A stretch of 64,000 nt of DNA from Lycocorax pyrrhopterus obiensis (GCA_014706295.1 JACSVZ010000004.1:9520465-9584464); one strand, 5' to 3'; positions 1-11,660 are shown, counted from the stretch's first letter. The notes: generated by a model from the letters alone, not told the origin. Translations and numbers: made by a program.

Positions 1-1275
1 ACAAAGGCATAATAAAATACAATTAGGACAAACAATCAAAACAAAAGCTGTTAGGACAGTCACAGCTTTGTTATTTTCCACAGCTATGGAAAATAGCTGT
101 AGTTTTAAGAATTACCTTCAATGGGAGCTGAATTTGCCCCAGCTCTCTTCATTTCTGATGCTGACTGGCAATATTACAGTCTTTGAGTCAGAAAGTCAAA
201 AGGGATCAGAATCAAAGCACCTCAGATTCATTCCTGTTTATTTTCACATTTCACAGTTGGAGGCTTGGTTTTCGACAAGACTTCCCCTGAAATTAGGTAA
301 ATAATTTCCATTGCTCAAGGTCACAGAAGGTGTATCCTATACCTTGGGAATAGTGTGCCATATTGGCTTTTTTTATGTTTGAAGCCTCTGCTTTCTAAGC
401 ATGGGTTCTATTTCTCCTCTCTTTTTTGATGTTTGTTTCCTTTTGTGACAGGGTTTATAAAAGGCAGGGAGGAGAGTGGAATTTTTCCTCTTAATTATCT
501 ATGCAAATGTTGAGTACTTTCATTTTTCTTGTTTCGTCAAAAGTTCATTTTTGCTTATTCAAATCTCCCAATTATCTTTTACTACTGAAAGTAAAAATAC
601 TTAAATTTCCCATTTGTTGGTTTTGGTGTTTCTTTTTTTGAAGAACATCACAAAAGTGTGGTAAGGTTTGCAACAATATCTCCATAAAAGAGCTCATCCT
701 AATACCTTTCTAGGGTATCGTGTGATACCCTTTTGCACCTACACATCACATATTTCTCAGAAGAGCCCTTTGGTTCCATTCGATATTCTGAGATTAATTT
801 TGACCACTGTAAATATTTCAGGGCTTCATGTCAGCACTGAGAACCTATTGTTGTAGTTAGAGTTTTATTTTAATCCATCTGCTAATTCTAATCTTGGATG
901 TTGAATCTGAGTATTTCCAGTGGAATAGAAGAAGAATTAGGGTTCAAGTTCATCTGTGCTGTCACAGTAGTGAGCCGACAAAGGCAAACTTTAAATACTG
1001 TGAAATTTCATCATGAGCTTTCCTGTCCAAAGCTGGCATTTGTGCACAGACTTCCAGCAAGAGAAGAATAATGTGTACCAGTGGTTGAAATGGAGAAAAT
1101 GCATCAAAGCAAAAGTAATACTTATTCTGCAATAGCTCTTGCTTAATCTGAGCATCACTATTTCTGAACTGGCAGTGTACCTCAGGAATGGAATGAAATA
1201 CTCAAATAACTAAAGACCACGGTAAACTTCTTTCTGGTACAAATGCAAAGCTTTATTATTATTTTTTTTTTTTAA
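1..1275. other. Unique AT-rich non-coding DNA
   Basis: No gene, recognisable repeat or RNA was found. The open frames here (78 and 62 codons on the plus strand) are short, have no family resemblance and lie in AT-rich DNA where such lengths are expected by chance. A T-rich run lies at about 1260-1273, just before the tandem duplication. Confidence 0.6.
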
Positions 1276-1490
1276 TCTACGTAATCGTAGTTACATGCAC
1301 CTAAAATTTAAATAACTGGGACAGTAGTGTGTTGGAGTATTTCATCAGACACACAACTGTTCCCATAAATAATAAATTTTCTTCAGTCTCTGTAAATCAT
1401 AGTGTATGCACTCAAAGTTCAAATAAAACTGGGACAGAGTAGTGTGATGGAGTAGCTCATCTGGCCCACAACCATCCCCATAAATAAAAA
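1276..1490. repeat. Diverged two-copy tandem duplication, period about 110 bp
   Basis: Two consecutive segments, about 1276-1378 and 1387-1490, align along their length. Shared blocks in order are a TCT-GTAA-ATCRTAG start, ATGCAC, TTCAAATAA-type A-rich sequence, ACTGGGACAG, TAGTGTG, TGGAGTA, TCATC, CACAAC and CCCATAAATAA. The copies differ by many substitutions and small indels, so the duplication is old. No coding potential is seen. It could be two adjacent copies of an unrecognised interspersed repeat rather than a local duplication. Confidence 0.7.
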
Positions 1491-2361
1491 AAAAGGGGAG
1501 CACGAATGATGGAATTTGAGATATTCTTGTCAGACAATGTCACTTGTATTTTGGGAAGAACCATAGCCATGTTAAAAGCCCAAATAAAATGGAAGAATCT
1601 TTCTAAAATGCTGATTTAGCAATGAATTAACTTCTTTAAAATGGAAAAGAAAATCAAAATTTAAAAAAAATTCCATTAATTCCAAGTACTGTATAAAGGC
1701 AAAAAAAATTCTTGGGTTTGCTGTGCTGCTGCTAATGCCTTGTAAATTTTTAACCGTGTTTGAGAAAGTGCAGGCATTGCAAAATCCAGGGAAGGTTATT
1801 ATCTCATGCACTACATTCTTCCAAGCTGGTGAAAAAAATGCTGGGGTAATAAAGGTTTATGATTCAAGTCAGAGACATGACAGCAAATGCATGATTGCAA
1901 AATGCCCCTGCTCCTGTGCTGTACTGATTCTCTATTAACAGACTCGATCTATCTGTCCTAAGTATCTGCTCAAGCAATACTGCCCAGGACAGGTCTGAAA
2001 CACTTGGAAATACATGGAAAAATTCCTATCTGCTCTCTTGAGTCTCAGCCCAGCAGGCTGAGACTTCATCTGTACTTCATGGGCCTCCCATAAAATATGG
2101 GGTATTTTATACCCCTATCAATGGGCTGTAATGAGACCCTCAAATGAACTCATCAAACAATTACCAATGATGCTCACAGAACCAATCAGGTGGGTAAAAA
2201 CCCACTTTTGAGAGTGCTGAGATGACCCCTGAGATCCCCATGTGAACATCTGCTCTTCTGGTAGAGAAAAACTGTTGCAGTGCACACAGCTGTACCAAAG
2301 CATTCATGACACAGTCAGGCACCCCTCCAGAACACACAGGTCAGATTCTCACCCCGTGGTT
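1491..2361. other. Unique non-coding DNA with one short hairpin
   Basis: No gene or known repeat was seen. A perfect 10-bp inverted repeat with a 5-nt loop lies at 2041-2065 (arm AGTCTCAGCC). A 71-codon plus-strand frame at 1723-1938 and a 79-codon minus-strand frame at 1572-1811 overlap each other and look like chance frames. Confidence 0.55.
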
Positions 2362-2365
2362 ACAG

Positions 2366-2870
2366 TGAGTTCCCACGATACTACCGGCTCTTAGTTTACA
2401 TGTTTTAAGTTTATTGGTTCAGGAGTTCTCCACCCAGTTTTATGTATAAGTTCATGTTTATGTATTTCCCCTAGTTGCTTATGTATCAGTTCTGGAAAGT
2501 TCTCCCTTCTTCGATGCCCCATTGGTCTACTCATGTAATTCCCTCCCTTAAGTTATCCCCACTGGATATTCCCCTGTTGTCCCCTCCTTCTCAGTCGGTC
2601 CCCATTGGCTGTTTCCTGTTGTTCCACCCCCATATAAAATAGTGTGTGCTGTTTGACTCCCTCGTTTTTGTCCGTGGGCCCTGTACCTGTGTTGAGCCAG
2701 CTGGAACCTACACGAAGACCCCTCTCTCATCCTTTGCTTCTGCTGAGGCTTTTACACCACCTTTGTCTGGGGCTTGCTCCTTGTGAAGGAGCCAGCTTTC
2801 CCTGCAGGCTGCAGCAGCAGAAGCCAAGGATGTCTGCAGCTGGTCGCTGTGCTGCCTTGGGCAGCTCCAA
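2366..2870 (+). mobile_element. Probable solo LTR of an endogenous retrovirus (boundaries uncertain)
   Basis: The segment has the layout of a retroviral U3-R region. Degenerate repeat units of about 41 bp each carry CCCCAYTGG, with ATTGG or ACTGG at 2521, 2561 and 2604. They are followed by TATAAAAT at 2633-2640 and then a GC-richer leader-like stretch. A further inverted CCAAT box lies at 2413. A possible boundary is TG at 2366 and CA at 2869-2870, flanked on both sides by ACAG (2362-2365 and 2871-2874). This would be a 4-bp target duplication, but the termini are only weakly inverted. No AATAAA was found downstream of the TATA box. It is not the same family as the three LTRs further right. 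Confidence 0.5.
2521..2640 (+). promoter_or_regulatory. LTR-type promoter: repeated inverted CCAAT boxes plus TATA box
   Basis: ATTGG motifs at 2521-2525 and 2604-2608, and the variant ACTGG at 2561, lie in units spaced about 40 bp apart. TATAAAAT follows at 2633-2640, about 25 bp after the last CCAAT box. Transcription would be expected to start near 2665 on the plus strand. CCAAT boxes close upstream of a TATA box are typical of retroviral LTR promoters. Present activity cannot be judged from sequence. Confidence 0.5.
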
Positions 2871-5800
2871 CAGTGTCAGGGAACAGGTCAGTCCTTGGAG
2901 TCATCCAGGTATAATCTGTATGTGCTCTGTGTGCCAGCAGATAGGCTTGAAATGAGGGTTTGGTTTGTGTTCGGAATTGTTTCCTCATTCTGTGGTGACT
3001 GTGCCTCATTTTATTCATTAATTAATTTTTCTTTACAGGGCAGATAAGCCTTTTAGTGTCATTGAAGAAATAAATCCCTCTGGCAAAGGCAAAATGATTT
3101 TAAAAAATATCAGAACAACCTCAAAACAACAAAAGAAACAGTCCTGCCTAGTGGGAGGTCAGCTGCTGGGATGGAGCTGTGTCATCTGAAGGCTGGGGAA
3201 GAGATTCAGGCTAATCTATAATGCCATAGCTGTGAAAATACAGTGATCCTCCATGGTAAAAACATTTCCTTGGGATCAGGGAAGCAGATAAAAATAGCTG
3301 CTGATGAGAGTCGAGTGTCACACTGCCTTTTCCTGGGATCTTGTGGGTGCCCCTAAGCTGGGAAAGGATAGAGGGGCTGAAACATTGCATTAGCTGAGCT
3401 GACCTGTGAGAGTGTGTGCAAGTTCTCTGCTGCTCTGTGGTCAAGATCTTGCCTCTGTCTCAAATTCTGAACTAATATTTAAAATTTGGAGTCTTTTTTC
3501 TTACAGCCTTTTTGACTTGTGCAGGGCTTTGTGTGTTGTGATTTCTAAAAATTTTTTTTAAGCTCTGCAGATTCGGGTCCCGTAAAATGTCAAGTGAAAA
3601 ATCTGGTGATTGGTTAGAACTCAACCTGTTTGCCTTCAAGCCTTTGCTGAAGGGTTTGAGATCATTCGTGTAGGTGAATGCCAGCACGTGCTGAAATACT
3701 TCCTGAATCAGGATGGCAACAGGGTGCAGGGAAGAACAAGTAAAGGATGAAACCAGAGCAAATGATTCATGGTAATTTTTTTCCCCAAATGGGGAGCTGA
3801 CCATAAACATACATATCAGAGTTTCTGGAAGAAAGTGAGACTTCACTAAAATCACTTTTTTACTGAGAATATGGTGGTTTTGAGAGATAATTTGACAAGA
3901 ATCTATCAAGGCAAACACTTACAGCATTCTTGTTTCATTCTGTAACATTGCCAATTATAAAAATTCATTGAGAAGAAATTAATTTTAACCTATCTATAAA
4001 TTTTGTGTCAGCTTGTAAAAATAGGTTTCCTACTGCTTTACATATTTAATTTATATTTTGGATTTCCTTGTAGAAATTGAAATGCTGCCATAGTTCTACT
4101 GCATTATCCTGTCATTTTCCTGCTCAATTCTATTCCCTTGTTTCTTTTATTTAATTCTAGGGATTCCAAGTAAAATATTCTGATGTCAAACAACTGATAG
4201 AGCACATTGGAATCATTGACTCTAGGCTGGTATTTTCTAGAACAATGCAGAAAGATGTTTTGGTCTTAATGTTTCTGGGATAACTTCCATTTTTTTCCAA
4301 CCCCAAAACCTTATATCCTCATTATTCTCCAATCACTGCATTTTCTATTAGCTGTAAAGAGGAAACACACCCGAATTTCTCTTTGTATGGTTATGTGTCT
4401 AGAACTAGAATCAGATGTTGTGCTTTCACTCCAAACTTGTACATAGTACCTTTGCAACATAATACTGCACCCCTTTCATGTCAAGATGTCAAGACTCTCT
4501 CTATTTTTACTTTCACCTATATGAAAATGTCATCAGGGCTAATACTGAGCTGTTTTTCATACCCCGTGCCCTATAAAACATAGAAACATTATGCTCATTA
4601 AATTTTACTGAAGGAATTCTTCTTTCTTATTCCACTGCAAGGAGCGTTTTGTGGTGTGTTTTGGTGGTTAAAGGGCAGCAGCAGTTTGAGGACTAACACT
4701 CCGTTCTTGCCTTACTAAATCAGGGATGTTCCACTTGTTTTGAGTTACAACTTTGTTTTACAATTCAGAAGTGCCTTGGAGAATGCTTGACTCGAGGAAC
4801 ACGGAGAATGTGTGTGCATGTAGGTATGCATCAAAAGATAACAAGAGCACGATGAAACATGTGGGACGTAATGAAATTAGAATTTTTACTGCATAAATAA
4901 TGGCAAGTTCAGATAACCAAGATTTAAGGAGCTGGAAGAAATAGTCAATATACTTTGTGAAGAAAGCAAAGGAATATCATGGCAGTGCTATGAGACTTCG
5001 TAGGAATGCAGTTATGTCAGCTTTTTGTGATGTGGAGTAGTAAGGAAGTTTGAATAGTTATTGCTTGCATATTTCTGAATGCACCATGTTATTTTTATTG
5101 TTATAAAATAAAAATACCTGGCAATATAAATACAGTATCCATTTTAGGATAAAACATGTTGAAAATTATTCTTCATTCTGAGTGTTTCACTTATTCTGCT
5201 GCCAGGCTTGAAAAATATAATAAATACTATGGCCTAATCTCTGTAGGCATTTTGGGAATAGTAAGCAACAGAAGCCGGCTCTATCAAGTGTATTCTTTTC
5301 CATTAGAGGATAAGGAAGAGCAATGGTATCCTGGGTCCCAAATTGTCCAGTGTTCTCCCTTCAACTTTTTGTCAAGTGAAGCAGCTGCTCTGTCACTGTG
5401 ATAGTCCAGACTTCTGTGCTCTGACTCCTGAACATGTCCAGGACTGTGGGGTTTATTACTGCTACTATGGAGTCTGGATTTATTCCAACTCCAGATACTA
5501 GAATGTTGAGAATCTCTGTTTGCAGTTATGACTTGAAATTACTGTTTTTCAAGGAAAACTGCAAAACAAAGTTTAGATGAATCTAAAAGATCCAAAACCT
5601 GAAAGGGGAAGAATACTTCAGGACACTTGACTTCTGCAATTGTCAGATGTGCTTAGGCTTGATTAATGCTGTTCCAGGGCTTCATTTCAACAATTCCAAT
5701 TAGACTCTGCCTTTTGCTAGAAAATGTAAACAGTGTTGTAGCATTAAAGACTCGGAACACCACACTCTGAGGAGTTAAATGCCACCTAAATGTAGGAATT

Positions 5801-5934
5801 TAAGAATTAGGCATCTAAATTAAATGTTTCAGCTTTCTTCGCAGTCACTGGAGAGGGGGTGACCACATTTGCATTGTTTGGGTGACACCAGTTTTTCTCT
5901 CCTGAATATAGAAGAGCCCGATTCTCTCTCTTAG
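2871..5934. other. Unique non-coding DNA
   Basis: No gene, RNA or repeat was recognised. A 148-codon minus-strand frame at 3472-3918 is the longest open frame. Its translation has no recognisable domain, is rich in residues typical of random AT-rich translation, and has no splice-site context that singles it out. Treated as chance. Confidence 0.5.
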
Positions 5935-6240
5935 ACGGGGTGGTTAAGCTGTGGGTGTGAGGAGCAAAAGGAGAATCTTTGGCAGGAGGATCAAACGCTG
6001 CAAGCACCAGGTCAGCAGTTTGGCCGTGTGCCGCGAGGTTGATCCTTGTGCAGGAGGTGGCTGGGACATGCAGAGCAGCAGTTCCCTGCTCCACGCCTGC
6101 TGTCCTGACACGCCTGAGCAGTGTCAGGGGAATTGCTGCCGGTGGGAGCTCTTTGGGCAATGGCTGTGCTCGAGGCAGGACCTGGAGTCTCTGCTCCTCC
6201 ATGGAGAAGTTGTTGGATTTCGATCCTCTGCAATAATGTA
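5935..6240. other. GC-rich block of unknown nature with overlapping open frames
   Basis: This interval of about 300 bp is clearly richer in G+C than its surroundings and keeps about ten CpG dinucleotides, while most of the window is CpG-poor. Because stops are rare in it, open frames of 85-131 codons overlap in several frames on both strands (for example plus 5951-6241 and minus 5807-6202). None resembles a known protein. It ends about 60 bp before a CR1 insertion but does not look like the upstream body of that CR1. It could be an exon-bearing piece, an old repeat or a small regulatory element. Confidence 0.35.
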
Positions 6241-6303
6241 ATGAGAAAAAAAAATCTTAAAAGAAGTGAGTGCATCGACTGATGCATTTGGCTGTGAATC
6301 TGC

Positions 6304-6780
6304 TAAGGACATTGAGACACTTGAGCGTGTCCAGAGGAGGGCAACAGGGCTGGTGAAGGGCTTGGAACACAAGCCCTGTGAGGAACGTCTGAGGGACCTG
6401 GGAGTGTTTAGCCTGGAGAAAAGGAGAGTCAGAGGTGACCTTATCACTCTCTACAACTTCCCAAAAGGTGGTTGTAGTCAGGTGGGGGTTGGTCTCTTTT
6501 TCCAGGCAACAGCAGACAGAACAAGGAGGACACAGTCTCAAGCTGTGCCAAGGAAAATACAGGTTGGGTATTAGGAAAAAGTTTTTTACAAAAAGTGTGA
6601 TAAAATATTGGAGTGGTCTACCCGGGGAGGTGGTGGAATCACCATCCCTGGATGTGTTTAAAAAGAGATTGGATGTGGCACTCGGTGCCATGGTTTAGTT
6701 TAGTTGAGGTGTTGGGTCATGGGTTGGACTCGATGTTCTCAAAGGTCTCTTCCAACCTGGTGATTCTGTAATTCTGTAAT
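6304..6780 (+). mobile_element. CR1 LINE, 3' end, sense on plus strand
   Basis: CR1 3' hallmarks occur in order. They are the GTCCAGAGGAGGGCAAC segment, the GAGAAAAGGAGAGTCAGAGGTGACC segment, GGTTGTAGTCAGGTGGGGGTTGG, the reverse-transcribed end-domain remnant around CCATCCCTGGATG, GTTGGACTCGATG, TCTTCCAACC, and the terminal short repeat ATTCTGTAATTCTGTAAT. The copy is 5'-truncated, as is usual for CR1. The internal open frames (87 and 102 codons) are by-products of the repeat and not genes. Confidence 0.95.
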
Positions 6781-8907
6781 TGAAGAAAAGTATTTCTAGG
6801 ACTTTAGGAAGTTGCTATTAATACCTGATTCTTTAAAATTAGCTCAGTGATGAGGCCATTTTTAAGAATCATTAGAATCTATTGTATATAGAGTCTGTTT
6901 GTTATTTTGGAACACTTTAAATTGTGCGTTAGTGACCTGGAGGACTCTATTGGGCGCCGCTGTAATGTTTTATATTACCTCATCAGCCTTGTTTTATATA
7001 GTTAAAATGTTATTTGCTCACAGCTAAATGCCAGGAGCTTGCCGACCTGGCTACATGAAAATATTACCCCTCTGTAACTAGCACAAGGAATTGTTGGCTT
7101 CCCCAGGCATCATTGACAAGGATCCTACTGCTAGGGGTGTAAAAGGCCAAGGATCAGTGGGATTGGCTTGGGCAAGCTCAGGGTGCATCCTCAGTGGCCG
7201 TACATTGATGTTCTCCCTGCTGAGGGTCTGTCCCAAAGATGTCACTCCCCTGCAGATCCGCAGCCACCTGTGTGCATGTAATTGTGTGGGAAACACATGA
7301 GCAGGGTGCAGTTATTGCTGCCAAGCTGGGCTGAGACACTTAACTCCACAAAGGGATGGGGTGGATTAGTCAAAAAACATTGTGCAGTCATACATAAGCT
7401 CTGCTTTCATGATACATGGGGATGCAGCATAAGACCAGGCTGCACATTTCGAATATACACATACTGCTTCGAAGAGCATCTCAGTGTTTTCTTAAACTGA
7501 TTTAGGACACTTTCTTTAAAATCAAATTGTGTTGCAATTTCTAGAGATCAGTGTGCATGAAAACAGAAATATGAGCTGGACATATGTCAGCACAGAAAAA
7601 TAACCTGCCTGTGTTTTCAGTTCTCCAGTATGGATTTGGCTAGTGAGGATGATCAAAGTGCCACAGTAACTGCAGAAGGTAAAGGCCCCTGTTAATGTCA
7701 GCGGGAGAAAGAACACCATCAGCTTAGAAATAACTCCCCTCCTTGGTCTGCCATACAAAGCTTGTGTAACCTTTCCGTTTTTGTGCTCTCTCAGAGCCTA
7801 ATGAGAGATTCAGTGCCTCTACTGACTCCAGTGATCTTTGGATCGCTGCAGCTTCACATAATGCAAATTTATGCAGCGAGAGAGAGATTCATGTTAAAAA
7901 TTACGCTCTGTTCTAACATTCAGTTGCTGGATTTTATGTCACTTAGTGGCTTATTTATGCAAAATTCCAGACTGTCTGATAACACTATTTTTTGGACCTG
8001 AAACTCTGAGAAGAAATAGGGATAAAGAGAATACCAAGGCTTAGTTTCTTGCGGCAAAGGTGTTCTAAAGCAAATAAGAACACTTCTGCTTTGTGACTAA
8101 CTGAATGATTCTATTGTAAATTCAGCTTTCGGGTATTTATTTTAAAAGCTTCTGCTGCTTAAATGATTTTCAGTCTGTGCTGATGCATTGTTGCTTTATC
8201 TCCATAGTTTATACAGCTGTCAGATACCTGTGGAGGGTCCCTTATAAATCAGTTCCCCAGTAGTAATGTGCAATTGGCCTGAAGGGAGGCTCAGGTCACT
8301 TAATCTGAGAGGTGCAAAGAGGCATCTTATGTATTGTTTAGTTTTATTTATTTTTGTAAGACTTAAGGCTACTTGAAGCTTTTGTGAAGTAAAAAGGGAG
8401 GTTTTAGCCTGAAGGAAATGCTATGAACTGTCACTGAATCATTTTGTGTTTTCTCAAAACACACCTTTCTTTATTTTGAAGTTCTCCACTTTTGCTCTGG
8501 TCACGTGCCTGTCTCTGCCAGCTGCTGTAGTCAGGCCTGGGAAAAGGATCTGGATCCTGACTAGGATTGTCTCAGGAAAGTGCTGTGTTTAAGGAAGCAC
8601 ATGCAGAAAATGCTGCAGCAACATAATTTTATAAGTGTCTGGGAAAAGGAGATTTGATCTCTTTATTTCCTAAATAACTTACTTTGTGTGTGTGTCTGTC
8701 TATGCAAGCACATATGTGCAAGCAAAAGGAATTGAAAGGAGGAGAGGTAGAAAGACTCTCTGGAAAATTAAGGGCTGACTTTCCAGCATTTGTTTTCCTT
8801 TTTATGATAGCAGATTTTATTTTATTTTGTTTGGCACAGTGTTTGCTTGAGAACTGCTGGTCAGAGGCAGCAGTTGGCTTTAGTGGTGCCTTGTGTGTGT
8901 GTGTGAC
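6781..8907. other. Unique non-coding DNA
   Basis: No gene or repeat was recognised. An octamer motif ATGCAAAT at 7861-7868 lies in an AT-rich stretch (about 7840-7990) whose texture resembles conserved non-coding DNA. Conservation cannot be tested here. Short GT-rich runs occur at about 8684-8700 and 8892-8904. Confidence 0.5.
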
Positions 8908-9000
8908 CATTTTACAGATGGAAAAATGGAGGCACAGGAAGATAAAGACCTGCACAAAGTCCTGTGGTGAATCACTGGCTCAGCCAACATTAAGGTTTCC
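8908..9000 (+). repeat. MIR/CORE-SINE-like relic
   Basis: The order CATTTTACAGATGG, then GAAAAATGGAGGCACAGGAAGATAAAG, then TGCACAAAGTCCTGTGGTGAATCACTGGCTCAG follows the core of MIR-type SINEs (CCATTTTACAGATG, AAACTGAGGCACAGAGAG, CTTGCCCAAGGTCACACAG, GGCAGAGC). It is diverged but keeps the block order. MIR-related relics occur at low copy number across amniotes, including birds. Confidence 0.6.
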
Positions 9001-11379
9001 TTTCTTACTCTTAATACTTTGTAGATCCACTTCAGCCCCTCTTCTCAAACTCAACTGCTCAGCAGGTTTTTAAATTGAGGAACGGAGGCCCAGGTTTTAA
9101 GAATGCAACCAGACTTTTATATAATTTCTGGTTGGACTTCAGTTCCATACTTGAGCAAGTTGTGTGTGTGTGTAAAACAATACGGATGTGCTGCAGAGCC
9201 TGGTGCAAAGCTCAGCGAGGTAGTGGGAATCTTCCCATGGAGTTCTCTGGGATTTGGACCAGACCTCAGAGTCATATATAAAAATTATTTCAAAGGGAGA
9301 ACCATGATGTAAACACAAACCATTTCACATCCATGTGTCACAGGAACCTTAATGTGCTATGAGCTTGAATATCTATTGTTCAAACCTCTCAGTGTTTTTC
9401 CTTTGTTTCTGTGGGTATTGTTTGTGCTTTGGAGACCGTATGTGTGACTGCAGCATTGCCAGTGAAGTGTGTGCTTTTTAGGAACTGAATCCCATCAGAA
9501 GGCCACAACTTGTGTGAATGGCCTCATAAATGTCACCCTGGTACATGAAAAAGACTGTAAAAATAGGAAAACATATGTACTAAACATTAACATTACTTGA
9601 CATCCAAATACCAGAATCCATTCCCACACACTGTACAGAAGATTTTATTGTTATCACAGTTTTCTTTTAGGAGTACTATATCCAATGGTGATGAAAATAG
9701 GTTCCAAATTCCGTGTTATAAATAAATTCACATCCACTGGCAGAGTAAGTTTCTGCTTTGTGACGGGGAGGGTTTAGCCCTTGGTGTTAAAGTCCAATTG
9801 CCCTGTTGCCACACTCTTATCAAATGGGACCAGTTCTTACTTGTGATGCTGACAAATGAGAGAAAACTGGGATGACCAGTGGCAGGTATTGGTAAGAAGA
9901 GAGATAAATAAGGTTTTCCATCCTTCAGCATGTTGCAAACACACTCTACTCACTGTCCACCTTAGTGACCTTTGTTCTTTGAGTAATGCTGTAGACTTAG
10001 ATTATGACATACATTTAAATACACGAGCATGTTTTAGTAGGCATTAAATAACATGTGGTATTAGTTCTGCAATTTTTTTTGTACGAATTGATCTAGCAAA
10101 ATATCTGAACTGAGCTGTAAGTACGTGAAGTCAATTATGCTGCACACACACTTGTACTTGAGAGCACACGTGTTCTGGTAAATTAGAAACACAATTTGAG
10201 GCAAGAAGACAGTTTGGAGTTTGAAGCAACTTTTTTTCTGACTAGTGTTGCAAAACATCCATTTCCCCCCCCCCCCCCCCGCCCCTTGTTCCTTGAAGTC
10301 CGCCGGTACTTACTGCTCTACTGAAATTTTTTTAGCGAATTTTCAGGCACAAAGGAAGGTCAGTGTGGGAGGGTACCTGCCTCGTAGCCCTGAACAGGTG
10401 AAGTCAGCGGATTCAGTGGGGATGGTGGAGATGGACTTCTTGCTGCTGTTGTGCAAATCCTGTGCTTCCCCACAGATGTAGAGTGAAGATATTTTCAAAT
10501 AATGGCTTCATAGAGAAACCACGCGAGTAAATTTAGAGCTGTGCATAAAAGGCTATTTTGGTCCCTGTTAGAAACTGTTTCCAAACTTTCCCAGTCAAGG
10601 TCTGTGTTTTTCAGCTGATTTAGTTTCTAGGTATTTCAAATACTCCAAAAACACTAGAGCAAACTAATTCTTTCTGACCTCTGGGGAAGGAGTAGGGATG
10701 ATTAATTCCACAATGCCCTTTGGTAGTGAGTCAGCAGGTTTCTTACTCATTTGGTTTTCATGCATGTTTTTTTTTTAGTGAATGGGAATTTCCTCTTTTC
10801 TCCCTTCTCACACCTAGTGAACAACCCCACAGCTGGGCAGGATTCTCTAAATACCTTGACCCGTCCTAAAAACCCCATATTAAGTCATCTTTTCCTAGCT
10901 GAATCGCCTGGTCCTAAGGAATATCAAAATGTACAAACTCCAAGAAAGTGCTCCCATGTTGAGTCCATTGCTCTCTTCATTTTTATTTCATTATCCCTTG
11001 AATTTAGAGGTCAGCCAAGGAAAATGGTCAATACTTCTTTGTATGTATTTAGTCTTTTCCTGAAGCAACAGTTCTGCTATGGGCAGTTATTTCCATTCTC
11101 ACTTTCTAGGTTTCAGTTCTCCATACCTCCCTGCATTTTATTTCCTTGAAGGTAATTAATAATCCTCCGTAATGCTCCTTGCTGAGGTCGTTGCTACTTT
11201 GAAACAATTAATGTGAATAGTGAAAAGTCTTTGACCTTCATCAGGGGTTCTTCATGCGTGCTCTGAAAGAAGCACCGACTGCAGGAAATATGGTGATAGT
11301 TGCAGCTACCTCCACAAATAAAATTTTCTGACACTCCATAAATCATGGCTGACAAGTCTAACAATGTTAAAAATTAAAA
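9001..11379. other. Unique non-coding DNA with a C16 run
   Basis: Nothing gene-like was recognised. The only notable structure is the homopolymer at 10265-10280, listed separately. A 132-codon plus-strand frame at 10751-11149 shows no family features and is treated as chance. Confidence 0.5.
10265..10280 (+). repeat. Poly-C run, 16 C
   Basis: Sixteen C residues are followed by one G and four more C. The complementary strand is a G16 run able in principle to form a G-quadruplex. Such runs are error-prone in sequencing, so the exact length is uncertain. Confidence 0.9.
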
Positions 11380-11660
11380 TACTGTGTTTTCACAAAAACT
11401 GCGCAAAGAATGTAGGCACTGGATATGCTCGCCGGAATTCTTTTGTAAATGTGGGTTGATGCTCTTCATTTCCCACTGACTGTAAAGTAAAGTGGCAAAT
11501 GAGCCTATAAATTGGGTTAGAAATTTGCTGCTTTTTAGGTTTATTTTCAATGTGGTGATGTAAATTCTTATTTTCCCCAAGAAGATGTTTGAACACACAT
11601 TTGATTGGAAAAGCTATTTATGTGATTGACAGCTTTATTAAGCCATGTAACAGGTTTTTT
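11380..11660. promoter_or_regulatory. Candidate conserved non-coding element with a PBX-MEIS motif
   Basis: The segment is AT-rich, non-repetitive and high in complexity. It contains TGATTGACAG at 11623-11632, the decamer bound by PBX-MEIS/PREP homeodomain dimers, with other T/A-rich homeodomain-like sites nearby. A perfect decamer has roughly a 1 in 8 chance of turning up somewhere in 64 kb on either strand, so this is suggestive only. Frames of 74 and 68 codons on the minus strand overlap each other and are not convincing genes. Confidence 0.25.

Noticed and set aside
2336..2891. Shared ACAGGTCAG at 2336-2344 and 2883-2891 as a 9-bp target duplication of the LTR-like element
   Set aside because: The enclosed sequence does not begin with TG or end with CA, so the match is probably chance. 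The ACAG boundary is preferred.
3472..3918. 148-codon minus-strand open frame
   Set aside because: The translation looks random, with no motif and no supporting splice sites.
5770..5830. TTAAATGCCACCTAAATG and TTAGGCATCTAAATT, like the TTAGGCACCTAAA motif of old reptile repeats
   Set aside because: Too short and too diverged to separate from chance.
6266..6698. Plus-strand frames of 102 and 87 codons with a protein-like ending (SLDVFKKRLDVALG)
   Set aside because: This is the familiar spurious translation of the CR1 3' end, not a host gene.
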